DNA of 43,483 nucleotides, taken from Gammaproteobacteria bacterium (GTDB lineage: Bacteria > Pseudomonadota > Gammaproteobacteria > Eutrophobiales > Eutrophobiaceae). The stretch spans positions 1 through 43,483 of the forward strand of contig JAPOQU010000064.1 in assembly GCA_026710545.1 (NCBI GenBank). Reading direction: 5' to 3'. Shown in pieces: positions 18,460 through 25,500 of this stretch. The notes under the pieces were generated by a model. The model ran no database searches, had not been told where the DNA came from, and saw only the letters and a program-made list of their open reading frames with translations. Position 1 is the first letter of the stretch; every line of letters begins with the position of its first letter. The position numbers and the translations under genes were made by a program.

Positions 18460-19545
18460 TCATGGAAAGCCGGCATCTCGAGCATCTTTTGCTGTACCAA
18501 ATAAAGGCCGCACATTAAAGGCGATATCTTTATCGATTATTTTACATTGGTCTATTACTGCCGCCTCACCTTTGACATCTATACCCTTATTTTTCCTCAT
18601 GTCAAAGACTTCTAACAAGCCCTCAACAGCATTTCTATCTCGCCGGAAGGAATTGACCTGCTTCAAGCCTTCGACAACTTCTGAAACATTTTTTGACATT
18701 GAGACGGTAGATGCTCTCTTACCCTTGGGAGCGTTACGTTTGGACCGCATTATCTTTAACTCAATGACCGCCCAGTAACTATGCGATCTATCGTCTTGGT
18801 TCTTGCGCAGTATTCGAACATCTATCCGGCCTGTCGGTATTTTGTCTTCCAATTCAACGCGAAGTACTCCTTGAAACCACGACCTTAGGGCAATCCTTAA
18901 ATCGTATTGTATCGCTTTCTCGGGGCGCTTGCCGGGTACATAGTTCATTGCTAACTCAGACTCCCATACTCCCTTAGAGCAAATGGAAGGCGTTAATAGA
19001 TTCTCTATGTGAAAATGCTCAAGAGCACCGAGAAGCTCGTCTAAAGTCGCTTCAGGTATCGTTTCTCTAATTTGATCATAGCGTGCATTTCCAGTTGCCC
19101 CCGATGTGCGCGACACCATTTTCAATGAACCGCGGTAGACTAAAACAATCGGGGAATTCGCAAAACCTTCAATTTCGAGCCAGTCTAGGATGTCGGCATC
19201 ATTGGTTGGCATCGGCATAATGCAGCCATGTGTTCCATCGTTCGATAGAAATAAGAGTTTCCCGAGAACAGGTTTAAGATTAGCTCGTAGATCCAGCACT
19301 CGTTCAATCTGATAACGTTCTTTTTCCTGCCTCGGGTACGGCACCATTACAAAGGCAGCGACATTTGCATCGCTTTCGCCTGGCCAACCTGACTGAGCAC
19401 GCTCTTCAATGAGATTGCGAATTTCAATTACAAATCGATCAGGATCACTAGCTATTAAGGCAGGGATACTTGGCAGTTTTTGCACCGCCACACCAATATC
19501 TTCATCATTTATACCCGAAATTGGGCCATATTTGTTGCTAACCAT
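18460..19545 (-). CDS. PD-(D/E)XK nuclease-like protein of a three-gene ATPase system
   Basis: Started at the ATG that overlaps the preceding stop by 8 nt (MVSNKYGPISG), the protein has 361 residues. The N-terminal 200 residues have no motif I recognise. The C-terminal half has the core of a PD-(D/E)XK nuclease: an upstream helix Glu (PEKAIQYDLRIAL, about 209), Asp at about 242 (TGRIDVRIL), and the E-x-K pair at about 262-264 (YWAVIELKIMR). A Lys/Arg-rich segment follows. As the last gene of the ATPase-middle-nuclease operon it is the likely effector, cutting DNA when the ATPase senses foreign DNA. The fold assignment rests on motif spacing only. The start could instead be at 19590. Confidence 0.65.
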   Translation of the reverse strand: MVSNKYGPISGINDEDIGVAVQKLPSIPALIASDPDRFVIEIRNLIEERAQSGWPGESDANVAAFVMVPYPRQEKERYQIERVLDLRANLKPVLGKLLFLSNDGTHGCIMPMPTNDADILDWLEIEGFANSPIVLVYRGSLKMVSRTSGATGNARYDQIRETIPEATLDELLGALEHFHIENLLTPSICSKGVWESELAMNYVPGKRPEKAIQYDLRIALRSWFQGVLRVELEDKIPTGRIDVRILRKNQDDRSHSYWAVIELKIMRSKRNAPKGKRASTVSMSKNVSEVVEGLKQVNSFRRDRNAVEGLLEVFDMRKNKGIDVKGEAAVIDQCKIIDKDIAFNVRPLFGTAKDARDAGFP

Positions 19546-20254
19546 GGATTTGCTTCCCAAGATATGCGGCGTAGAGATATAACCTCTCACCGGAAGTCAA
19601 ACTCGCTCCTTGAGGTAAAAAATGACCGAATCGTTCTGTGACAGCTAGACTCCGATTTGCACTTGATGTCTCTTTCAACGAGCTTTCGAAGTCGATGATA
19701 TTAGATTCACCGATTAATTCATTCGCATAGGTTGCATCAACTGTGGACGCAACGTCTATTTCATCATCAGGCAGGGTCGCAAGCGCACCCGCAAGCTCCA
19801 CAAGAAAGCGATGCGTTTTCTTATCTCGCGGATCAAATGCATCTATTTCAGAACCTGCACCTAAGGAATTTAAGATAGGAAATAGTTGCTCCGAATTGAA
19901 TCGGAGCCCGTAGAGCCCATCTATCCGGGCTCCCTCATCCGGACGCTCTATGTAATGAAAATTTTGAACATTTACTAAGCCAAGGGCGACCAAGCAATCT
20001 ACTTCACGCTGAATGTCTGGATAATAAGGTCCGTCACCGATCTTCAAAACTTTCCCATCGAATGTTTGAAGGCCCCACACTGGGCTAAGAACATCAGTAA
20101 GGTAGGTAAAACCATGCAACTTTGCGCCAGTAAGGGGAGCCACGCCAGCTCGTTCTGTAGCATCAAGAAGCAGCAAAATGCGACAGCGTTGTTTTGCGAT
20201 AACTAGTAAATTATCGTTGGAATTGCGTGCTGCAGTGTGCGCGGACGTCATCAC
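19538..20254 (-). CDS. Middle component of the three-gene ATPase system
   Basis: The protein has 238 residues and is soluble; I recognise no catalytic motif. Its position and size match the small middle subunit of ABC-three-component systems (LmuC-like in Lamassu), which bridges the SMC-like ATPase and the effector. Part of residues 45-105 looks like a winged-helix-like alpha/beta segment (PDIQREVDCLVALGLVNVQ), which is inference. The GTG start overlaps the ATPase stop by 3 nt, with an ATG one codon in. Its stop overlaps the nuclease start by 8 nt. This coupling argues for a stoichiometric complex. Confidence 0.6.
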   Translation of the reverse strand: MMTSAHTAARNSNDNLLVIAKQRCRILLLLDATERAGVAPLTGAKLHGFTYLTDVLSPVWGLQTFDGKVLKIGDGPYYPDIQREVDCLVALGLVNVQNFHYIERPDEGARIDGLYGLRFNSEQLFPILNSLGAGSEIDAFDPRDKKTHRFLVELAGALATLPDDEIDVASTVDATYANELIGESNIIDFESSLKETSSANRSLAVTERFGHFLPQGASLTSGERLYLYAAYLGKQIHG

Positions 20255-22275
20255 GAGACAAATCCCCTGAGGGATGCGGACAACAGTTTGTCATAAGCCT
20301 CTCGGTCTTGTTCTATCGCACGATTTGGGGCCGCAATGTCCATTAAATTCAAGACACTTTGCTTTCGAGTTTCGATCTCGTTGTCAATCTCCGTTGGACC
20401 GCCAAATAATGCTGCGATCATCCCGGCGTTTGTGAGGTTGCTAGTGGCTACCAGACGATTTCCATTGCTTTGAGCGAAGCTATTAAGTGCAAGTCCGACT
20501 CGCTCCATCGCGATTCCGTCAAGACTTGCCTCCGGCGTTTCCATCAGTAACATACCTGGATTTCCCTCTGCGGCCACTTGCATGAGCGACAACCGAAACG
20601 CTAAGTCTATTAACTCACGTTGCGACTCAGAGACATCCATTGGATCATCTCTTCGGGCTTTGCCTGGACGATCAGCTGCTGTCATTTGAGGAACAAACGC
20701 CGGCACTTCAAAAGGTTCACTACTTTGAGTGATTCTCGCTCTTGCGAGTGAATGAACCAATTCAGCATCTTCAGCAATTAGCATTGGGATAAATTTGGCA
20801 AATGATTTCGAAAGTTTTTCAGCATATTGAACTATTGCTAATTGAGCCTGCCCGAGCGCAACTCTATAGTCTGATTGCACTTGGGCACTTTCGGCACTCT
20901 CTTTGTACTGACGACGACGAAGAAGTTCTACAGTCTTTTCGAGGGACATAACCGTTTCGGAATCTTCTGGGAGTTTTGCGATCAAAATTCTTTCAGTCCT
21001 TTTCTTTTCTTCAATCACTTTACCTACGTGTATGATTTCGCTCAATACCTGACCATGTTCTGAGGAAATTTTGTCCATAGATTTCTCAGCATGCGCTGAT
21101 TCTTCAGTGGCAAGATTGACCCGCTTCAAAAGTTTATCTAAACGAACTTCATCTAATTCTAATACTGATACTGTACTTGGTTGTCGTTGTGGGTCTGCCC
21201 CGCATGCGGGACAGTATCCCTGCGAAAGTAGAGCCTCGAGTTCCGTTCGTTTTTCTCTAGCATCCGAGCCACAAACGAGACATTCATCTTTCGTCATTAC
21301 ACGGATAATTGACAAACGTGCTGCATCTTCCATCTTGGGAAACATCCTTAGTATGCGCATATATTTTTGTCGATCCAACGCAGCCTCTGCTTCATCTCTT
21401 TGAAGCTTAGCCTTCTCATAAATTAAACGGTGTTCTTTTCGAGCCTCATCCAATTCGCTAAGCGTCTTCTCTAGCTCGGATAGCCGCTCTAGATCGGCAC
21501 TCAAAATGCTTTGGGTGGCTTCGAGTTCAGCCCTAACCTGTGGAGAATTAGCCTCTTCGCGCCTAGCATTCTTCAGTTCACGTTCAGTTCTATTTGTCTC
21601 GTCGCGTGTACGCCGAAAGCGTCCGTCAAGCTTATTAACTTCACGTTCGAAATCAGCGATCTCAGCCGCAAAGTCTTTTTCTAAAAATAGAGCACGAAGG
21701 ATTTGGCGTTGAGCATTCTCATCCCACAATGCACCGGCTCTACGTTCAGTGAAAAAAACGATATGATGCAGCACTAACAGAACGTCGACAAATGACGATA
21801 GATTGAAAAAAACGCACAATTTCTCTTGAAATAAGGCTTCCCGATGACTTTTTAATTCTGGAAGTTCAATTTCGTCTTCATCGATTGTTAGGCTTTCCAA
21901 ATAGAGATCATTTAGGCGCCGGTTAATTTTCACTTTGTTTTTGGCAAATTGAACGATGACCGACATTTTGGCGCGCTCAGCTCTGTCAGCAACTCTTTGA
22001 GCGAAGAAATTTGTTGCGCGCCGATTTAGAGCTATTGGTTCTGGTGGCAAAATTGATTCCATTCTTTCCGGAATTCCTGATCCAGTTATGTCATAAGGGC
22101 CGGTAAGAGAGCGCAAGAGCATCGTGACGAGTGTAGTTTTCCCTAGTCCATTGACACCTACAATTAAGCTTACACCTGGATCAAAATTCCAATACGTGTG
22201 GCCGTTTCCATTTGCTCCGGGGAACAGCCCGTATTCGTAAATGTCAATGCTTTTGAATATTGGTAGGCAAACCAT
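20251..22275 (-). CDS. Rad50/SMC-like ATPase with zinc-hook-type insert (ABC-three-component class)
   Basis: The protein has 674 residues. The Walker A GVNGLGKTT is at 40-48. Two charged helical arms (about 200-310 and 375-495, predicted coiled coil) flank a cysteine module CLVC (332-335) and CPAC (355-358), which looks like a zinc-binding hinge. The C-terminal ATPase lobe has a signature-like helix VSESQRELIDLAFRLSL (548-564), then GMLLMETPEASLD. There the usual Asp before the catalytic Glu579 is replaced by Met. The TSNL that follows Walker B has no His switch. It is the first gene of the operon. The organisation matches Lamassu/ABC-3C sensors that bind DNA ends or structures. The family is inferred from motifs. 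Confidence 0.75.
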   Translation of the reverse strand: MVCLPIFKSIDIYEYGLFPGANGNGHTYWNFDPGVSLIVGVNGLGKTTLVTMLLRSLTGPYDITGSGIPERMESILPPEPIALNRRATNFFAQRVADRAERAKMSVIVQFAKNKVKINRRLNDLYLESLTIDEDEIELPELKSHREALFQEKLCVFFNLSSFVDVLLVLHHIVFFTERRAGALWDENAQRQILRALFLEKDFAAEIADFEREVNKLDGRFRRTRDETNRTERELKNARREEANSPQVRAELEATQSILSADLERLSELEKTLSELDEARKEHRLIYEKAKLQRDEAEAALDRQKYMRILRMFPKMEDAARLSIIRVMTKDECLVCGSDAREKRTELEALLSQGYCPACGADPQRQPSTVSVLELDEVRLDKLLKRVNLATEESAHAEKSMDKISSEHGQVLSEIIHVGKVIEEKKRTERILIAKLPEDSETVMSLEKTVELLRRRQYKESAESAQVQSDYRVALGQAQLAIVQYAEKLSKSFAKFIPMLIAEDAELVHSLARARITQSSEPFEVPAFVPQMTAADRPGKARRDDPMDVSESQRELIDLAFRLSLMQVAAEGNPGMLLMETPEASLDGIAMERVGLALNSFAQSNGNRLVATSNLTNAGMIAALFGGPTEIDNEIETRKQSVLNLMDIAAPNRAIEQDREAYDKLLSASLRGFVS

Positions 22276-22629
22276 CTAGACACAATTCTTTTATTGGGTT
22301 GATCGATTTATGGATCGATAGTCTGTAGTTCTCTTTATTTGCATTGTCTTTCCCCAGGCTCAGATCCATATCAGTTTAGGAAAAAAAGATCATATCATGC
22401 TGCTAGTTGAGCGAACACAGCAGTTAGCATATTGCCCAATGAGGTATGTTGTCGCAGATGATTGTAATGGACTCGCCAAGTCGCAATCACTATGTGGCAT
22501 AAGACCACGCCATTATCAGTATACACACACACTAGCGTCATACCCTTTAATGTGTATATCCGGATTGTCTATCCTATATATGGCGTCTAATTATTGTCTA
22601 GCTCTTTCTGAGAGTGATGAGGTGTTAAC
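22276..22629. other. AT-rich intergenic region upstream of hicB and of the ATPase operon
   Basis: It must contain the promoter of the ATPase operon (minus) and of hicB (plus). ATCGAT occurs twice at about 22302-22318. A 78-codon open frame (22397-22633) ends in an ATGA overlap with hicB, but it has unusual composition and no recognisable similarity, and I do not call it. No HicA-like frame was found here or after hicB. Confidence 0.4.
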
Positions 22630-22821
22630 ATGAACTTTACGACAGTTGTCGATCACTGCAAGGAAACGGGGCTATATGTAGGCTATGTGCCAGGTTTTAC
22701 GGGCGCTCATTCTCAAGGAAAAACCCTGGATGAACTCAGCAAAAACCTGCAAAAAGTCATTGCCATGTTGCTAGAAGATGGAAAAAAACAGAGAATCGTC
22801 ATGAATACAGTCTCAAAATAA
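22630..22821 (+). CDS. hicB: Solitary HicB-family antitoxin-like protein
   Basis: The protein has 63 residues with the compact HicB fold pattern: CKETGLYVGYVPGFTGAHSQGKTLDELSKNLQKVI. In complete systems HicB blocks the mRNA interferase HicA through this partial RNase H-like domain. This version lacks a C-terminal DNA-binding domain, as many short HicB proteins do. A GAGG ribosome site lies 7 nt before the ATG. There is no hicA on either side (22276-23077), so it is an orphan or the toxin has been lost. Confidence 0.75.
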   Translation: MNFTTVVDHCKETGLYVGYVPGFTGAHSQGKTLDELSKNLQKVIAMLLEDGKKQRIVMNTVSK

Positions 22822-22996
22822 TGTTAGGAAAAATGTTGCAATAGATACCGAGAACAGCATCATGTTCTAATAAAAACAATAAGTTATATTACTTATTCGA
22901 CTCCGGCCATCGGCACCATATTTCTTATCTTATCAGTTCCATTTTGGGTCACCCCATCGCTGTTACTTTCTCATCTGCTACTTGCTTTATAATATA

Positions 22997-23077
22997 CGTA
23001 TCAGTCATTAGTCCCGAATTTGTTTTATCTGGCGGCAAGGCAATACATCTCAAGTTAAAGTCGTTGATTATCATCAG
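22997..23077 (+). pseudogene. higB toxin 3' remnant, copy 1
   Basis: Read in frame with higA, this segment gives RISH-stop-SRICFIWRQGNTSQVKVVDYHQ. The ICFxWRxGxxxxVxVVDYH pattern is the C-terminal end of HigB/RelE-type toxins. An internal TAG interrupts it, and the normal stop before higA has mutated to CAG. Only about 27 codons of roughly 92 remain. The parallel copy at 27499 keeps the original TAG. Confidence 0.75.
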
Positions 23078-23374
23078 GTGAAACAAATGGCGAAACTAAA
23101 AAATATCCATCCCCGCGATATTCTCCTCCATGAATTTTTGCAGCCGATGGGCATCAGCCGGAATAAACTGGCAAGAGATATTTCTGTTCCGCCGAGACGG
23201 ATATATGAAATCGTTCTTGGCAAGCGGGCGATTACCGCGGACACGGCGTTACGTCTTGCTCGTTATTTTGGTTGTAGTGAAAAATTCTGGTTGGGATTAC
23301 AGGGTGATTATGATCTGGAAGAAGCCAGTAAAAAATTGGGTAAGACACTCAACCGGATTTCAGCCGTCTCGTAA
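23078..23374 (+). CDS. higA: HigA-family antitoxin, copy 1
   Basis: The protein has 98 residues and is an XRE-type helix-turn-helix protein of the HigA/VapI family: IHPRDILLHEFLQPMGISRNKLARDISVPPRRIYEIVLGKRAIT, followed by ALRLARYFGCSEKFWLGLQ. It would bind the operator of its own operon and neutralise HigB. The GTG at 23078 matches the natural start after the toxin stop in the paralogous module. MAKLKNIHP at 23087 is an alternative. The toxin gene in front is only a fragment, so the protein has no visible local partner. Confidence 0.9.
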   Translation: MKQMAKLKNIHPRDILLHEFLQPMGISRNKLARDISVPPRRIYEIVLGKRAITADTALRLARYFGCSEKFWLGLQGDYDLEEASKKLGKTLNRISAVS

Positions 23375-23469
23375 AAAATAGTAGATAAGTCTGAATTGGT
23401 CTGACCCTTCAGAGGCCGCTTCCGGTTATATCTTAACAACGGAGATAACGATTATCGGACCGCAAATTT

Positions 23470-23574
23470 TCAGATCCAGCTCTCTACCTGCAAACTCTCT
23501 ACCCGGTTAAACTCCTGGATATTATTTGTTACTAATGTTACTCCGATACTGCGGGCATGGGGCGCGATCGGCAT
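23470..23574 (-). pseudogene. vapC toxin C-terminal remnant
   Basis: Immediately after vapB on the minus strand, 34 codons read MPIAPHARSIGVTL, then VTNNIQEFNRVESLQVESWI. This matches the end of VapC PIN-domain RNases (ND-x-x-IA-x-HA...LVTNN-x-x-EF-x-RV). The preceding codons give LND, recalling the NDM motif, but are cut by a stop. The N-terminal 90 or so residues, with the first catalytic Asp, are missing. The toxin is thus inactivated by deletion. Confidence 0.8.
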
Positions 23575-23579
23575 ATCAT

Positions 23580-23828
23580 TCAGTTAAAGATTTTCCGTTT
23601 CTCATATTCCATCTCCTCGATATCCGGAATTCGTTCGTCTTCTGGCAGTGCCTCTCTTGCAAAAAATTCATCCCAGCGATTTGTCTTCGGGCTGAGGATC
23701 ACAGTATCGCCAAGTTTCCGGATCGTGACTTCATCTGCATCGAATCTGCATTCAGCCGGCAACCTCACAGCCTGACTGTGACCATTCATGAACAGTTTGG
23801 CAACGCCGACAAATACTTTTCCCGCCAT
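23580..23828 (-). CDS. vapB: VapB-family antitoxin (AbrB/MazE-type)
   Basis: The protein has 82 residues starting MAGKVFVGVAKLFMNGHSQAVRLP. The AKLFxNGxSQAVRLP swapped-hairpin DNA-binding motif and the C-terminal toxin-wrapping segment (RWDEFFAREALPEDERIPD) are typical of VapB/VagC. The ATG is preceded by GAGGTG 5 nt upstream. The frame extends 4 codons further. The cognate VapC downstream is reduced to a fragment, so the antitoxin may now serve only as a repressor or against related toxins elsewhere. Confidence 0.88.
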   Translation of the reverse strand: MAGKVFVGVAKLFMNGHSQAVRLPAECRFDADEVTIRKLGDTVILSPKTNRWDEFFAREALPEDERIPDIEEMEYEKRKIFN

Positions 23829-23864
23829 GTTACACCTCAAATAAAAATAAGTGGTTCAGGGATG

Positions 23865-23889
23865 TACCAGTATAGTTCGGTTGCTGGTA
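23865..23889. promoter_or_regulatory. Candidate VapB operator
   Basis: TACCAG (23865-23870) and CTGGTA (23884-23889) form an inverted repeat with a 13-bp spacer, 36 bp before the vapB start. It overlaps AT-rich hexamers suited to a promoter. VapB proteins autoregulate at inverted repeats, so this is a plausible operator; it is not proven. Confidence 0.3.
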
Positions 23890-24042
23890 TATATCAGACG
23901 GTATATTACAAATTTCTGCCAACTGTTATGCGCTGATGTTCTCGCCGTAGATGGGTAATCAATTTAATCTCATCGTCTGGCCCCTTCCATCAGTGCACTC
24001 TGTCCCTCCAGACACAGGACAGCAAATACAGCATCCCCGGAT

Positions 24043-24331
24043 TTAAAGCGTAAAGCGCTCAATCATGTCTGGAGTCTCCTTCCAATCCTCACCCGGGATG
24101 AGGTCGATTAGTTCCGACAGGACCCGCCTGAATGCGTCCTTCGTAGTCTCCTCGTTCAGGGTTTCGGCATGGTCGGCCGGAACCAGCGGTCGCATATCCG
24201 TAAGAAAAGCGGGATTTGCGAGCTTGGCAAACATTCGCTGCTGCGCCATGGCGCGTGAAATGATCAACCTGTCGTTGCTCCACCCAAGGGACGACATTTC
24301 CCCAGGCAATGATGTTCATCACGGGGATCAT
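24043..24331 (-). pseudogene. abiEii toxin remnant (internal deletion and frameshift)
   Basis: The gene begins with ATG overlapping the abiEi stop (ATGA). Its first codons, MIPVMNIIAWGNVVPWVEQRQV, match the AbiEii N-terminus. The frame then breaks: the next conserved block, RLIISRAMAQQ, is in another frame, indicating a small deletion near 24262-24270. The text then jumps to a C-terminal AbiEii-like segment (MFAKLANPAFLTDMRPLVPAD...PGEDW) and stops. The nucleotidyltransferase centre (the GG-T-x-L region and catalytic Asp residues, about 200 residues) is missing. AbiEii normally has close to 300 residues. It cannot be an active toxin. Confidence 0.8.
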
Positions 24332-25155
24332 TCATCAATCTCCGGCGGGCGGCGAACTATGACGCGCCATCGTTCGTCACGCTCCAGTGGCGGCAGAGTG
24401 AACTCAGGATGGCGGGTTTCCTTGCTGTCAAGTTCGACCCACGGAAAAGCGCCGCTGCCAGACAGCGTATTGAACAACGAGCCGGTACCACCCTCGTGTC
24501 CGAGGCGGTCCAGCAGGTAGCCGAGTCGCTGAATGACCGGGCGCTCCACTGCCGATGAAAGCTCTGCCAGTTCTTGCGGTCTGAGTTTCGGCCCGAGATC
24601 TGTCAGGATGGTAACGATGTTGTCCATACCGCCGGCGGCATGGGGGTAGCGCAGAAGGTCGAGCGCTGTGAGTTCTACGGACGACACATTCATTTTGCCA
24701 GTGTCGGTTTTGCGGCCCTCTATGCCATTCAGGACAGTTTTCAGGTCTTTGCGATAATAGAAAGCGATCAGAGTCCTGCCAACGTGGATTTTCGGCAGCC
24801 GTTTGTCCGTGACAACCTGGAACTCCATGACGGCCTGATGCGTAGCGCCACTCAACTCGGCCGCCTTGAGGAGGCCAACATAATACGGCCGCCCTTCATG
24901 CAGCATGAGGTCATCAATATACCAACTCGGAGGCGGGGCGCCCCAGGACGCGTACTGGGGCGGAACCACGACATAGAAGCCGCGTCTTGGTTTGACGAGG
25001 TGCTTGCGGCGCTGGAGTCGCTCGGCGGCGTCCAGAAACGCGCCCCGACTGATTCCCAGTGCCCTCTCGGCCTCGCCTGCCGAGAAGACTAATCGCCCCT
25101 CTGACAGCAAGCGGGAAGCATAGGATGACAGTGTTGAACGCTTTTCGTGAATCAT
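24328..25155 (-). CDS. abiEi: AbiEi antitoxin (type IV toxin-antitoxin, transcriptional repressor)
   Basis: The protein has 275 residues. The N-terminal winged-helix domain (residues about 8-60: SRLLSEGRLVFSAGEAERALGISRGAFLDAAERL) is followed by the AbiEi C-terminal domain with RRGFYVVVPPQYASWGAPP, PYYVGLLKAAELSGATHQ and NVSSVELTALDLLRYP. It represses its own operon and counteracts the AbiEii nucleotidyltransferase without stable protein binding. The stop overlaps the toxin start (ATGA), as in intact abiE operons. The toxin that follows is broken. A matching inverted repeat lies upstream at 25223-25247. Confidence 0.92.
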   Translation of the reverse strand: MIHEKRSTLSSYASRLLSEGRLVFSAGEAERALGISRGAFLDAAERLQRRKHLVKPRRGFYVVVPPQYASWGAPPPSWYIDDLMLHEGRPYYVGLLKAAELSGATHQAVMEFQVVTDKRLPKIHVGRTLIAFYYRKDLKTVLNGIEGRKTDTGKMNVSSVELTALDLLRYPHAAGGMDNIVTILTDLGPKLRPQELAELSSAVERPVIQRLGYLLDRLGHEGGTGSLFNTLSGSGAFPWVELDSKETRHPEFTLPPLERDERWRVIVRRPPEIDE

Positions 25156-25500
25156 GCTTTATTATCCGCTTAAAATACGGATTTTTCAACATGGATTTTT
25201 AGTGCCGGAAAAATCATTCGAGAAAATCCGCACAATATGCGGATTTTCCACGATGAAAGTTCTCCGGCAGGCGGGCGTGGTAGCGTGCTTTATGCCTATT
25301 TGACTGCATTACTTTCCTGATGCGTCGGGCCTGCCTGCATAAGACGTAATATTCCTAAAAACCATGTTTTGGTATATGAAAAGCGGGGAGATTAAGGTTA
25401 TCTGATTCCAAAAATTGAACTTATTTTAGAAGTAAGTATTGATTATAGTCTTATATTAGGTTATTTTTGTCAAAATATAGACTATGATTTGATTTATATT
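25156..25500. other. Divergent control region between abiEi and rloA
   Basis: This non-coding interval holds the abiEi promoter and operator on the left side and an AT-rich rloA leader on the right. Several GGATTTT/AAAATCC boxes lie between 25173 and 25247. Near 25439-25500 there are multiple promoter-like AT-rich hexamers but no single convincing pair. Confidence 0.5.
25223..25247. promoter_or_regulatory. Inverted repeat, likely AbiEi operator
   Basis: AAAATCCGCA (25223-25232) and TGCGGATTTT (25238-25247) form a perfect 10-bp inverted repeat with a 5-bp spacer. It lies 68 bp before the abiEi start. Related half-sites (CGGATTTTT, TGGATTTTT) follow at 25178-25200. AbiEi proteins are known to bind two inverted repeats in their promoter, and this arrangement fits. 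Confidence 0.55.

Larger units (their letters stand above)
22992..23388. repeat. Direct repeat, higA module copy 1
   Basis: About 395 bp covering the higB remnant and the whole higA gene recur at 27507-27901 in the same orientation. The two HigA proteins differ at 12 of 98 positions. The pair brackets vapB, abiE and rloAB and could recombine. Confidence 0.85.

Noticed and set aside
22397..22633. 78-codon open frame ending in an ATGA overlap with hicB
   Set aside because: It has no ribosome site, many Cys/Tyr residues and no recognisable similarity. It does not look like HicA. The overlap with hicB is probably chance.
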